Shown: positions 54,438 to 63,079 of the stretch, piece by piece | Layout of the letters: each line of letters starts with the position of its first letter | Position numbering within the stretch: position 1 is the stretch's first letter | Assembly (NCBI RefSeq): GCF_001858025.1 | Contig: NZ_LZQD01000001.1 | Span: 1,383,151 to 1,447,150, forward strand | Direction: 5' to 3' | DNA length: 64,000 nt | DNA from: Trichormus sp. NMC-1 | Lineage (GTDB): Bacteria; Cyanobacteriota; Cyanobacteriia; Cyanobacteriales; Nostocaceae | Made by a program: the position numbers and the translations under genes | The notes under the pieces: generated by a model | What the model was told of the DNA's origin: nothing | Database searches by the model: none | What the model saw: the letters and a program-made list of their open reading frames with translations, nothing else

Positions 54438-57400
54438 TTATTCGGGTTTAGCTATGAGGGTGACTCTTCCTTGTGAGCTATAGCCAACTTCACCTATATA
54501 TCTGTTGGAATCATGCAGTTCGGCAACTATATATTCTGCTGATTGGTGAGGATCTAAGGAAGGGCTTAAATCAATTGCTCTTAAGAATACTTTCGGCCAT
54601 TCCCATCTCAAACTTTTGGTTAATCCAAATAATCCTGCGCCGATAACTCCAAAGTTTTCTTTGTGTTCTAACCCCAATGTGCCGTCAAGATGGGCTACTG
54701 TACAGAAGCTTACTCTTCCTTCTAAATCAGCGGCTGTGTTCAAGGTTGGTTTGAGATGTTTGGCTATCAAGAACACTTGTTTGACTATGGCTTTTTCTGT
54801 TTCTAGATAGGAAATTTTACCTGTGTTTTCTGTGTTGAATTGAGGATGAAGATGAATGAATGCCCCAATTTTTCCATGTTGAGTAGTTATGCTTTGTAAT
54901 AGTAGTTGCAGATGTTGTTCACTCATATTTGCCATGATGACGCGGCTAACACCTAGGGGTAAAGGCAATTGTTGAGGAACTAATGTTTGGGGGAAACTCA
55001 GAACTACTACTTTCCAACCTTGTTCAACTAGTGCGTGAGCTAGTTTGGTGGTGGTGAGGGAACCATCATCAGTAATTAAACCGATGTGTCCCTCTGGTAA
55101 TTTGCATTCCCAAAAATCAGGTCGTGGTAGGCTTTTTAGTTTTACTGGACGACGGGGAAGATTTGGGTCTACTGTTGGTGGTGGGGTTAAATTCACTACC
55201 ACTTTTGGGAGGCTAAGAGGGCGGGGAGACCCCGCCCCTACCGGGTCAGAATCAGGCTTTTTTTTTTCACCTCCCACCAGCTTTTGGAGGTAGTCTACTA
55301 TTTGTCCAATTGTTCGCAGGTCGCCTAATTCTTCTATATTTGGTTTGGGTAAGTTGGGGTACGTTTCTTGCATTGCGCCCAATATTTCTACCCGTTTGAT
55401 GGAGTCAATTCCTAAATCGGCCTCCATGTCCATGTCTAGTTCCAACATCTCGACTGGGTAGCCTGTTTTTTCACTGGTGATGTTTAACAGGGTTTGTCCT
55501 AAATCAGCGTATTCGTCGCTTTCTTCTGGTGACTGGGAAGGGAGTAATTCTTCCCTTGCTTCCTCTACTTTCTTCTCTGTCACCTGTATAACTTGTTCTG
55601 TTACTTGTAACTTGTCACCTGTCACCTGTATTTCTTCTGTTAACCTGTCACCTGTCACCTGTTTTTGCAGATACTCGACAACTTGACCAATGGTGCGTTT
55701 TTCTGCTAGTTCTTCTAAGTTTGGTTTGGGTAAGTTGGGGTATAGTTCTTGCAATCCTCCCAGAATTTCTACCCGTTTGATGGAATCAATTCCTAGGTCG
55801 GCTTCCATGTCCATGTCGAGTTCTAACATTTCGATGGGATAGCCGGTTTTCTCGCTGGTTATGGCTAGGAGGTTTTGACCTATGTCATCAATATTAATGT
55901 TGGTGGTTGCTGGTTCGGGAATAGAAGCTACAGGTGTTACTGGCTGAGGTTGAGTTTCTACAACTGGGGTAGGTTCTGCAATTTTAGGAAGGGAAATTGC
56001 TTCTATTACAGGTTCCGCTTTTTCAACTACTGGCTCTATTACCGGTTGGGTTTCGACAATTTTGGCGGTAGGAGGAACAACTGTTTCTGTTACAGCTGCT
56101 TCTGTCATTAACTCCCGTAAACTGTTGGTGTGTGTTTCTGTTAGTTGGGGGGGAATTAGGGGTTGAGTTGTTTCTGTACCGGCAATTAGTTGAGAATATT
56201 CTTGTTGAATGAGTTGGAAAAAGTTTTTGGTGTATTCTACTTGTTCCCGCAGATATTGTTCATGAATGCGAAGGGTTTCACTTTGTTGGTTGTGAAACTG
56301 CATCATGCTGCGCTCAAAACTTTCCATAACAACTTGTTTGAGTTGGGCGGTTTCTGAAGATTTACTATTGATAAATAGGGCGTTCTGTTGTTGCATCAGT
56401 TGGAAGAACGTTTTGGCGTATTCCATTTGATGATTCAGATATGTCCCGTGAATTTGTAAGTTATCACTTTGGTTGTGTTGAAACTGGTTCAGGAGGTTTT
56501 CTAAACTTTCTAGAACCTGTTGGAAGTTGATATTTTTATCTGGTGTCTCCATTTTCCCTCCTGGACGCTCTGCAACTGCTTGACGTGCTGTAGGTAATAA
56601 TTCTGGGATTGCTTGATTTAAACGGGGTGCAGGAGTCATCTGAGGCTGTTGTGGGGTGCTAATTACAGGCGTTTTTTTGTGTCCGTTACCGTTGTGACCG
56701 TTGGTAGAAGGAGTATTGGACTCTTCTGTAGGGGCGTATTGCAATACGCCCCTACTCAATTCCTGAACTCCTTTGACTTTGAAACCATCCTGTAAGGCTT
56801 CGGTGAAGGCGTTTTTGGTTTTTTCGGAAACGTAGTTAACACCGTTTAATTTGACGCTTAAGGTCTTTTTGGTGGAAGTTGGGGGGATAACTGGAGCTAG
56901 TTGATAGGGGTCGAGATTACCCAAAGCCATACCAATTACGCGCAGTTGAATTGCGGCTTCTCTGAGAGTGCGATCGCTATTCTTTTGAGTACTAGGATTG
57001 AGTGATACGGTAAGATGAGGGCGATCGCCTAAGATATCTTTGACTAGGTTGGTGAGAATCCGTTTGGGTCCAAATTCTACGAAGCAATAACCACCAGCAG
57101 CGTAGATGTTTTCAATCTCTTGCTTAAACATCACTGAACTGGAAAGATGTCCTTCTAGAACTCTTTGGATTCCTGATGGTTCTTGGGGATATTGTTTGCC
57201 GGTAACGTTGCTGAAAACGGGAACTTTGGGATTTTGGAAATCGACAGACTTGGTAGCGATCGCAAATGATTTTTGAGCAAATGCAATCAAAGGTGTGTGG
57301 AACGCAGCGGAAACTGGTAACAACACCGCCCCATAGCCCAATTCTTGGAACTTTTGCTGAATTTTCTTAATTTCCGCTGTTGGTCCCGCGAGGACAACTT

Positions 57401-59792
57401 GCGTGGGAGAATTAAAATTAGCGATCGCAACTTGGGGAAAATGCCTCAGCACCGCTTCCACTTTTGTGATATCTTCCTTCACCGCTAACATACTACCCGC
57501 ATCATGATCTGGGTCTTTCGGTGCAGCCATCGCTTGACCTCTAGACTTAACTAAGAACAAATAATCCTCTTCAGTCAGCACTCCAGCAGCCCACAAAGCC
57601 GTCAATTCACCAAAACTATGTCCAGCGGTAAAATCTGATTTAAACCCAGCTTCTTGGAAGATAGAATACAGCCCCGCACTAAAAACCCCAATTGCAGGTT
57701 GAGCATATTCAGTTCTTTGTAAAGCTGCAATTTGAGCAGTTTTTTCCTCTTCTTCAAAAGTCGGATGTGGGAACACAATTTCCGAAATTGGCTGCAAATT
57801 ATCCTTAATTAACAACCCATCCATTTGTCCATACAGACGACGCAAAGCTGGGAAATTCATCACCGCTTCTCTACCCATTTCTAGGTATTGAGAACCTTGT
57901 CCAGAGAATAAAGCCACAACTTTTCCGCCTAATTCTATCCCTGAAGAACGGTAATAAATACCTTGAGGATGTTCCCAAGAAACCGCTGACGGCTTATTTT
58001 TTAGTAAATCAATACTAACTTTCAGCAACTTACAAGCTTCTTGGATATTCTCAGCGACAAACCCAATTCTTGCCGCAGTTTGGGGAATAGTTAAAGCTTG
58101 AGACTCTTGGATTAATTGCGAGTAATGTCTTTCTCCCTCGTTAGATTGCAAATTATTCAAAGTTGCTTCTAACTTAGTAATCAATTCTGCAGGATTAGAA
58201 CCAAATAATAACACTTCACTCGGTGCATTATGTAAACGATAAGCTTGCTTTTGTTCCGCTTCGTATTCTTCCAAAACAACGTGATAATTAGTGCCACCAA
58301 AACCAAAGGAACTCACTCCAGCACGTCTTGGTGCTTCTCCTTCTGCCTTGATCCAAGGTCTAGTTTCAGTGTTTAAGTAAAAGGACGAATTTTGAATATC
58401 GAGTTTAGGATTTGGCTCAGTAATATTGATAGTTGGGGGCAAAATTTTATGATGTAAAGCCAAAGCAGTTTTGATTAAACTTGCTGCACCTGCTGCGGCT
58501 TTTGTATGTCCAATTTGCGATTTTACACTACCCAAAGCAATATGCTGTTTTTTGTTGTCATATTGAGTAAAGTAATCTCGCAAAGACCCAAATTCAGTAG
58601 GATCTCCAGCCATTGTTCCTGTACCATGTGCTTCCATTAAACCCACAGTCGCAGGAGAAAAACCAGCATCATTGTAAGCACGTTCTAAGGCTTTAACTTG
58701 TCCTTCTTTACGGGGAGCATAAATACTCTTGTAGCGTCCGTCGCTAGAAGTGCCAATACCTTTAATAACTGCATAGATTTTATCACCGTCTTTTTCTGCA
58801 TCTTCAAGACGTTTTAACACAATCATGCCGATACCTTCACCTAACATCATGCCGTCAGATTTAGCATCGAAAGGTTTGACGTTTTCGCTAGGAGTAACAG
58901 CAGGAGTTTTGCTAAAAGAAATGTAAGCCATGATGGAGTTGTCGGTATCTACACCACCAGTCAGCATCATATCGCTACGATATTCAATTAGCTCGCTGAT
59001 TGCCATTTTTAAAGCTCCGAAGGAACTCGCACAAGCAGCATCAACTACGCAATTTGTACCGCCAAAGTTGAGACGATTAGCAATTCTTCCCGCTACCACA
59101 TTTGCTAACATTCCAGGGAAAGCATTTTCATCCCATTTAATATAAGCAGTTTTAATTTTATCGACGATTACTTTAGTATCATCGTCAGATAAACCACTGC
59201 TTTTCAGGACTTTTTCCCAAATCGGATATTCTAACCTTGCAGATAAAGGTATACCTAATTGTTTGGCTTGCGCTACACCTAAGATTACTCCCACATTCTC
59301 GCGGTTAAATTCACGAGATTCACTATAACCAGCATCTTCCATTGCTTCTTTCGCAACTACTAAACTTAATAGTTGTGATACATCAGTAACTTCTAAAATG
59401 CTGGGAGGAATACCAAATTCCATCGGATTAAAATCTACTTCGGGGATAAATCCACCGCGTTTACAATAGGTTTTATCTTCTGGGGTTCTGGGGTTAGGAT
59501 CGTAATAATCTTTGACACTCCAATGTGTTTCTGGAACATCAGTAATACAGTCAGTTTTATTAACAATATTGCGCCAATATTCCCGTAAGTTTCTGGCTTT
59601 TGGTAATAAAGATGCCATTCCCACAATTGCAATTGGATTTTGTTGCAGTTGTCTGTTAACTTTATTAGTGGATACTGATGTTTCTGATTTCATTTGTTTT
59701 TCCTCTATAAACCTAATCAAATCCTTTTCACAACTGTTAATCTGAGCTTCTAACTCCGACAAGGCAGTATTAATTGAAGAAGCAGATATCAT
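54438..59792 (-). CDS. hglE: Heterocyst glycolipid polyketide synthase HglE
   Basis: 1,784 aa. Residues 1-45 form a short helix for docking. KS 52-480: DAACASS (Cys254), EAHGTGTMAGDP, IGHTKAAAG. AT about 635-935: FSGQGSQYLEMG and GHSFGELTAL. A linker of about 340 aa with two coiled-coil-like repeats around HLQNHQSD/ YAKTFFQL follows. Two nearly identical ACPs hold MEADLGIDSIKRVEILG at about 1335 and 1462. The C-terminal 230 residues (LITDDGSLTTTKLAHALVEQ, FGLTKSLRWEWPKVF) are the structural half of a ketoreductase. It builds the backbone of heterocyst glycolipid. Dispersed repeats contribute to the linkers. No strong ribosome site at the ATG. Confidence 0.93.
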   Translation of the reverse strand: MISASSINTALSELEAQINSCEKDLIRFIEEKQMKSETSVSTNKVNRQLQQNPIAIVGMASLLPKARNLREYWRNIVNKTDCITDVPETHWSVKDYYDPNPRTPEDKTYCKRGGFIPEVDFNPMEFGIPPSILEVTDVSQLLSLVVAKEAMEDAGYSESREFNRENVGVILGVAQAKQLGIPLSARLEYPIWEKVLKSSGLSDDDTKVIVDKIKTAYIKWDENAFPGMLANVVAGRIANRLNFGGTNCVVDAACASSFGALKMAISELIEYRSDMMLTGGVDTDNSIMAYISFSKTPAVTPSENVKPFDAKSDGMMLGEGIGMIVLKRLEDAEKDGDKIYAVIKGIGTSSDGRYKSIYAPRKEGQVKALERAYNDAGFSPATVGLMEAHGTGTMAGDPTEFGSLRDYFTQYDNKKQHIALGSVKSQIGHTKAAAGAASLIKTALALHHKILPPTINITEPNPKLDIQNSSFYLNTETRPWIKAEGEAPRRAGVSSFGFGGTNYHVVLEEYEAEQKQAYRLHNAPSEVLLFGSNPAELITKLEATLNNLQSNEGERHYSQLIQESQALTIPQTAARIGFVAENIQEACKLLKVSIDLLKNKPSAVSWEHPQGIYYRSSGIELGGKVVALFSGQGSQYLEMGREAVMNFPALRRLYGQMDGLLIKDNLQPISEIVFPHPTFEEEEKTAQIAALQRTEYAQPAIGVFSAGLYSIFQEAGFKSDFTAGHSFGELTALWAAGVLTEEDYLFLVKSRGQAMAAPKDPDHDAGSMLAVKEDITKVEAVLRHFPQVAIANFNSPTQVVLAGPTAEIKKIQQKFQELGYGAVLLPVSAAFHTPLIAFAQKSFAIATKSVDFQNPKVPVFSNVTGKQYPQEPSGIQRVLEGHLSSSVMFKQEIENIYAAGGYCFVEFGPKRILTNLVKDILGDRPHLTVSLNPSTQKNSDRTLREAAIQLRVIGMALGNLDPYQLAPVIPPTSTKKTLSVKLNGVNYVSEKTKNAFTEALQDGFKVKGVQELSRGVLQYAPTEESNTPSTNGHNGNGHKKTPVISTPQQPQMTPAPRLNQAIPELLPTARQAVAERPGGKMETPDKNINFQQVLESLENLLNQFQHNQSDNLQIHGTYLNHQMEYAKTFFQLMQQQNALFINSKSSETAQLKQVVMESFERSMMQFHNQQSETLRIHEQYLREQVEYTKNFFQLIQQEYSQLIAGTETTQPLIPPQLTETHTNSLRELMTEAAVTETVVPPTAKIVETQPVIEPVVEKAEPVIEAISLPKIAEPTPVVETQPQPVTPVASIPEPATTNINIDDIGQNLLAITSEKTGYPIEMLELDMDMEADLGIDSIKRVEILGGLQELYPNLPKPNLEELAEKRTIGQVVEYLQKQVTGDRLTEEIQVTGDKLQVTEQVIQVTEKKVEEAREELLPSQSPEESDEYADLGQTLLNITSEKTGYPVEMLELDMDMEADLGIDSIKRVEILGAMQETYPNLPKPNIEELGDLRTIGQIVDYLQKLVGGEKKKPDSDPVGAGSPRPLSLPKVVVNLTPPPTVDPNLPRRPVKLKSLPRPDFWECKLPEGHIGLITDDGSLTTTKLAHALVEQGWKVVVLSFPQTLVPQQLPLPLGVSRVIMANMSEQHLQLLLQSITTQHGKIGAFIHLHPQFNTENTGKISYLETEKAIVKQVFLIAKHLKPTLNTAADLEGRVSFCTVAHLDGTLGLEHKENFGVIGAGLFGLTKSLRWEWPKVFLRAIDLSPSLDPHQSAEYIVAELHDSNRYIGEVGYSSQGRVTLIAKPE
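55219..55238. repeat. GC-rich palindrome inside the hglE linker
   Basis: GGCGGGGAGACCCCGCC-like palindrome, part of a dispersed cyanobacterial repeat, in frame within hglE. On the minus strand it encodes part of DPVGAGSPRPLSLPK, the linker after the second ACP. Confidence 0.75.
55577..55662 (-). repeat. CACCTGT heptamer repeats inside the hglE ACP-ACP linker
   Basis: Repeated CTGTCAC/CACCTGT-type heptamers, translated on the minus strand as QVTGDRLTEEIQVTGDKLQ and further VTEQ units. The same heptamer lies outside genes at about 12606-12635. Being a multiple of neither frame alone, seven-base units usually break frames, but here the tract reads through. Confidence 0.75.
56728..56755. repeat. 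28-bp perfect palindrome inside hglE, after the AT domain
   Basis: Arms GTAGGGGCGTATTG and CAATACGCCCCTAC meet without a spacer. It is a dispersed palindromic repeat inserted in the coding sequence, encoding part of SRGVLQYAPTEES on the minus strand. The reading frame is intact through it. Confidence 0.85.
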
Positions 59793-60170
59793 GGCATAGA
59801 CTAATTTTGAGTACTGTGGATTGTTTAGCTACAGTAATTTCTGTTGCTTACAAATAATGAAGCTATTTCTTCTTACCAGCAGTTAGCTATCCTATCTGCG
59901 TAAGGAATAAGGGTGGTTTTTCAATCAACATGACATGGTAAATATTGCCTTAATTCCGTATCTAAATAATTGGCATCTTCGGTGTTTTAAGGCAAGTTGG
60001 GAACAATGTAGTCCTGAAAAAATACTGTGCAAGTTTTTCTTCCCTTTTGTACTTTTGTCATAGATGTTATGAATAAAATTTACGGTATACGAGAAAAGCA
60101 GAGGTTAACCGTAAAATTTACTAACTACGACACAAAGAATTCTTGATATTGTGGCAAATTGTAAAATATT
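59793..60170. promoter_or_regulatory. hglE upstream region
   Basis: 378 bp before the hglE start with no supported ORF. AT-rich. It should contain the hglE promoter, transcribed leftward. I identified no perfect NtcA (GTA-N8-TAC) site by eye. Confidence 0.4.
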
Positions 60171-60371
60171 CTAGGTGTGCTTTAGGTAATAATTTGGTGA
60201 ATTGCATCCCCGATGAATAGTAAATATTTCGGCGATTTTATCCCACTGGAACCAGAAAAACTGAGGAGGAGTGATGAACATAGAAATTTGTTTTTCTCTC
60301 GCACCATTTAGATGATCTAGCTTGACTACAGAAATGCTTTTAGTGTTAATTCTAACGTTCTGTATTTTCAT
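60171..60371 (-). CDS. Small hypothetical protein
   Basis: 66 aa from the ATG at 60371; longer GTG or ATG starts exist upstream (60392, 60380). MKIQNVRINTKSISVVKLD and MFITPPQFFWFQWDKIAEIF look protein-like rather than random, with a balanced mix of residues. No signal peptide, no helix-turn-helix, no known motif. No ribosome site is visible before any start. I do not recognise it. It lies between hglE and the divergent exporter genes on the hglE strand. Confidence 0.4.
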   Translation of the reverse strand: MKIQNVRINTKSISVVKLDHLNGAREKQISMFITPPQFFWFQWDKIAEIFTIHRGCNSPNYYLKHT

Positions 60372-61812
60372 AAATACCATAGCTAGTTTCACCGTCTGGG
60401 ATAATATATTTTATGCTATTCGACCAATTAAAGCTGCCAAAATTGTTACAAAAAGAGCAACACCTTTAATCAAAATTCATTCAACAGGAAAAAATACTTA
60501 AAGTTATTACATCTGATAATAACGTGGCTAGGTTATAGTACTTTTTCCTTTTTTGTTTCAATCAATTACCTGAATTTTTTGCAACTTTTACGCCTTGAAT
60601 TAATACAAAGACTAGCACAGCTTAGAGAAATTGAATAGTTCACTGAAAGTAAGTTTAGAAATAAATATTTCATAACTCATATCGCTTTTCAAGATCAAAT
60701 TAATAGGAACGTATAATCTTTAACTAAAATTGACTAGATACTGGTTTAAGTGATGGCGGGTAAAATGGCAACTTTGTCTTTATCAATCAAGCTTTGCACC
60801 TTTGTTGTCTACTAAGTCACAAATCAATAAATACACATATATTTTCTTTGAACATAAATGTGGTTTTTTCAGAAAAGCATCATAATTCCATCTCCTTTTT
60901 TGATGAATTTATAAGATAACTTGGCTTCCCAAACAAAATAGTTATTTATAAAGCAAATATTAATTTATAGAATGTTGTTGGCTAAACATTATCAGCATTA
61001 GTTGTGATGAAACCTGTACATTTACCACCCAATAATGACTGTTTGATAAGAAAAATACAGATTTAATAGCTGATTTATGAGTTTGTAAGATAATAGCGAA
61101 TAGAAAATAGCTGCTTTCATCTATGTTGATCATCACAACTATTGTTGTTGTCTCTAGAGAAAATTACCTGATTTATTTTGTTGACAAATAGGAATTATTT
61201 TGGCAAACTTAAATATAAGTTAATCGAGTTTTGACCGTTCAGTACCATCACCGCTTCGTTACATCTTGAGATGAAAATTTTATTTGGTACTATGGTATTT
61301 TTGGCTACTTTACAAAATGCCCATTAAGGATAAAACTGAGGATACTTGGAAGTAATATTACTGTTGATTCCGTCCCTAATCTTGTTATCTATATCGGCAA
61401 CAAAGCCTAACAAAAATTCATCCAAAACTAATTAAGCTAATAGCTGTTACCAAATTTGTGAGATCCAGAAATAAAGAATTAACTGCAAATAAGTAGGTAT
61501 GCAAAAAAAAGTAACAAAGTCTTAAATTTGCTCGTAGTGAGGGCTTTAGCCCTACTTTGTTCGCGTAGCGTCTCGTTAGCGAAGCTTCGACCACAGGAGA
61601 TAAATAGGTCTTTAGACCTCACTACAAACCTTTAATTATTTACGTTACTCTACTTAGAAAAAGATGGACATAGATAAATTTGTCCCTCAGCAGACTAGTA
61701 AACGCTATATCCACTGACTAAAACTACAAATATGGGGGATAAGTTATTTTAGATAATCTGCGGATATAACTATTACGACTATCCCTGAACAGAAAATAAT
61801 TGGAATAAAAAT
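60372..61812. promoter_or_regulatory. Long non-coding gap upstream of the DevB-like exporter
   Basis: About 1.4 kb, AT-rich, no supported gene. At about 61533-61627 lies a composite dispersed element: GTAGTGAGGGCTTTAGCCCT at one end and AGGTCTTTAGACCTCACTAC at the other form long inverted ends, and GCGTAGCGTCTCGTTAGCGA lies between. The promoter of the devB-like gene is presumably in 61630-61812. I saw no perfect NtcA box there. Confidence 0.55.
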
Positions 61813-63021
61813 ATGGCAGTAAACAAAGAGCGCCAGTTATTAAAAAAAGCTGCGATGAAGTGGAAAATTATTTTAGCAGCTTCTCTTACTTTAGCTACTG
61901 GGTTAATATCTTTCTACAGTTTTTCTCAGTTGAAGCTAAAACCTACTTCTCCGGTTCCATCTTCTTCAGTAAATTCCCTCAACTCAACTCCAATAAAAGT
62001 TTCTGTAACTGCTTTGGGACGCTTGCAACCACAAGGAAAAATTACTTATTTATCTGCTCCTAATTCTATCAACGGTGTGCGTGTAGAAAAACTGTTGGTG
62101 ACTGAAGGAGATGAGGTGAAAACTGGGCAAGTATTGGCTTATTTAGAAGATTATGCTCGTTCTAAAGCAGCTATTAAGCAAGCCTTTGATAAATTACTAG
62201 TTGCTAAATCTAAACTAGCCCAGGTAAAAGCTGGGGCTAAACCTGGAGATATCAACGCTCAAAAAGCTACAATTACTCGTTTGAATTCACAATTAACAGG
62301 TGATATTGCCTCTCAAGTTGCAACAATTAACCGTATCCAAGCCGAAGTAGATAATGCTCAAAAAGAGAGCAATCGCTATCAGCAATTATACAAAGATGGG
62401 GCAATTTCTGCTTCTATAACTGATACTAAAGCTTTGCAACTCAAAACTACTCAAGAACAGTTAACCGAAGCTAAAGCCTCTCTTGCACGTACTCAAAACA
62501 CCTTAAAAGATCAGATCAAAGAAGCAAAAGCGAAACTCAATAGCATTAGCGAAGTTCGTAACGTAGATGTTCAGTTAGCAGAAAGTGAAGTTAAGAGTGC
62601 TGAAACTGCTATCCAACAAGCCAAAGCCGATCACGATTTAACTTACATCAAAGCTCCCATAGATGCCAGAATTTTGAAAATTCATGCTAAAAATGGCGAA
62701 GTAATTGCTAATTCTGGCTTTGCTGAACTTGGTAAAACATCAGAAATGAATGTGGTTGCTGAAGTTTATCAAACCGATATTCAAAAAGTGCGTGTTGGTC
62801 AAAAAGCTACTATCACCAGTGCTGCTTTTCCTGACCAATTACAGGGAACTGTCAAGGAAATTGGTTGGCAAGTTGAGAAACAAAGCATCTTTAGTATTAA
62901 CCCAAATTCAGATACTGACCGGCGCATCATCGAGGTAAAAATAGCCATTGATAATCCTGCTGATAATCAAAAGGTAGCTCGATTAACCAATTTGCAAGTG
63001 GATGTTTCTATTCAAATTTAG
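61813..63021 (+). CDS. devB: DevB/HgdB-type membrane fusion protein of glycolipid exporter
   Basis: 402 aa HlyD family. One N-terminal membrane helix (residues about 17-37), split lipoyl/barrel halves around a long coiled-coil (residues about 120-260, LAQVKAG through QQAKAD), then TYIKAPIDARILKIHAKNGE and the beta-barrel ending VDVSIQI. It belongs to the periplasmic adaptor of the DevBCA-TolC export system that deposits heterocyst glycolipids. In PCC 7120 the genes divergent from hglE are hgdB/hgdC, DevB/DevC paralogues, so this copy may be hgdB. The permease follows 58 bp downstream. Confidence 0.87.
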   Translation: MAVNKERQLLKKAAMKWKIILAASLTLATGLISFYSFSQLKLKPTSPVPSSSVNSLNSTPIKVSVTALGRLQPQGKITYLSAPNSINGVRVEKLLVTEGDEVKTGQVLAYLEDYARSKAAIKQAFDKLLVAKSKLAQVKAGAKPGDINAQKATITRLNSQLTGDIASQVATINRIQAEVDNAQKESNRYQQLYKDGAISASITDTKALQLKTTQEQLTEAKASLARTQNTLKDQIKEAKAKLNSISEVRNVDVQLAESEVKSAETAIQQAKADHDLTYIKAPIDARILKIHAKNGEVIANSGFAELGKTSEMNVVAEVYQTDIQKVRVGQKATITSAAFPDQLQGTVKEIGWQVEKQSIFSINPNSDTDRRIIEVKIAIDNPADNQKVARLTNLQVDVSIQI

Positions 63022-63079
63022 TCGTTAGTCATTGGTTATCTATCAACCGACAACTAACAAATAACAAATAGCAAAATAT

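Noticed and set aside
55875..56111. Plus-strand ORF inside hglE rich in Tyr, Cys and Phe
   Set aside because: It is a shadow of the Pro/Val/Glu-rich linker on the opposite strand.
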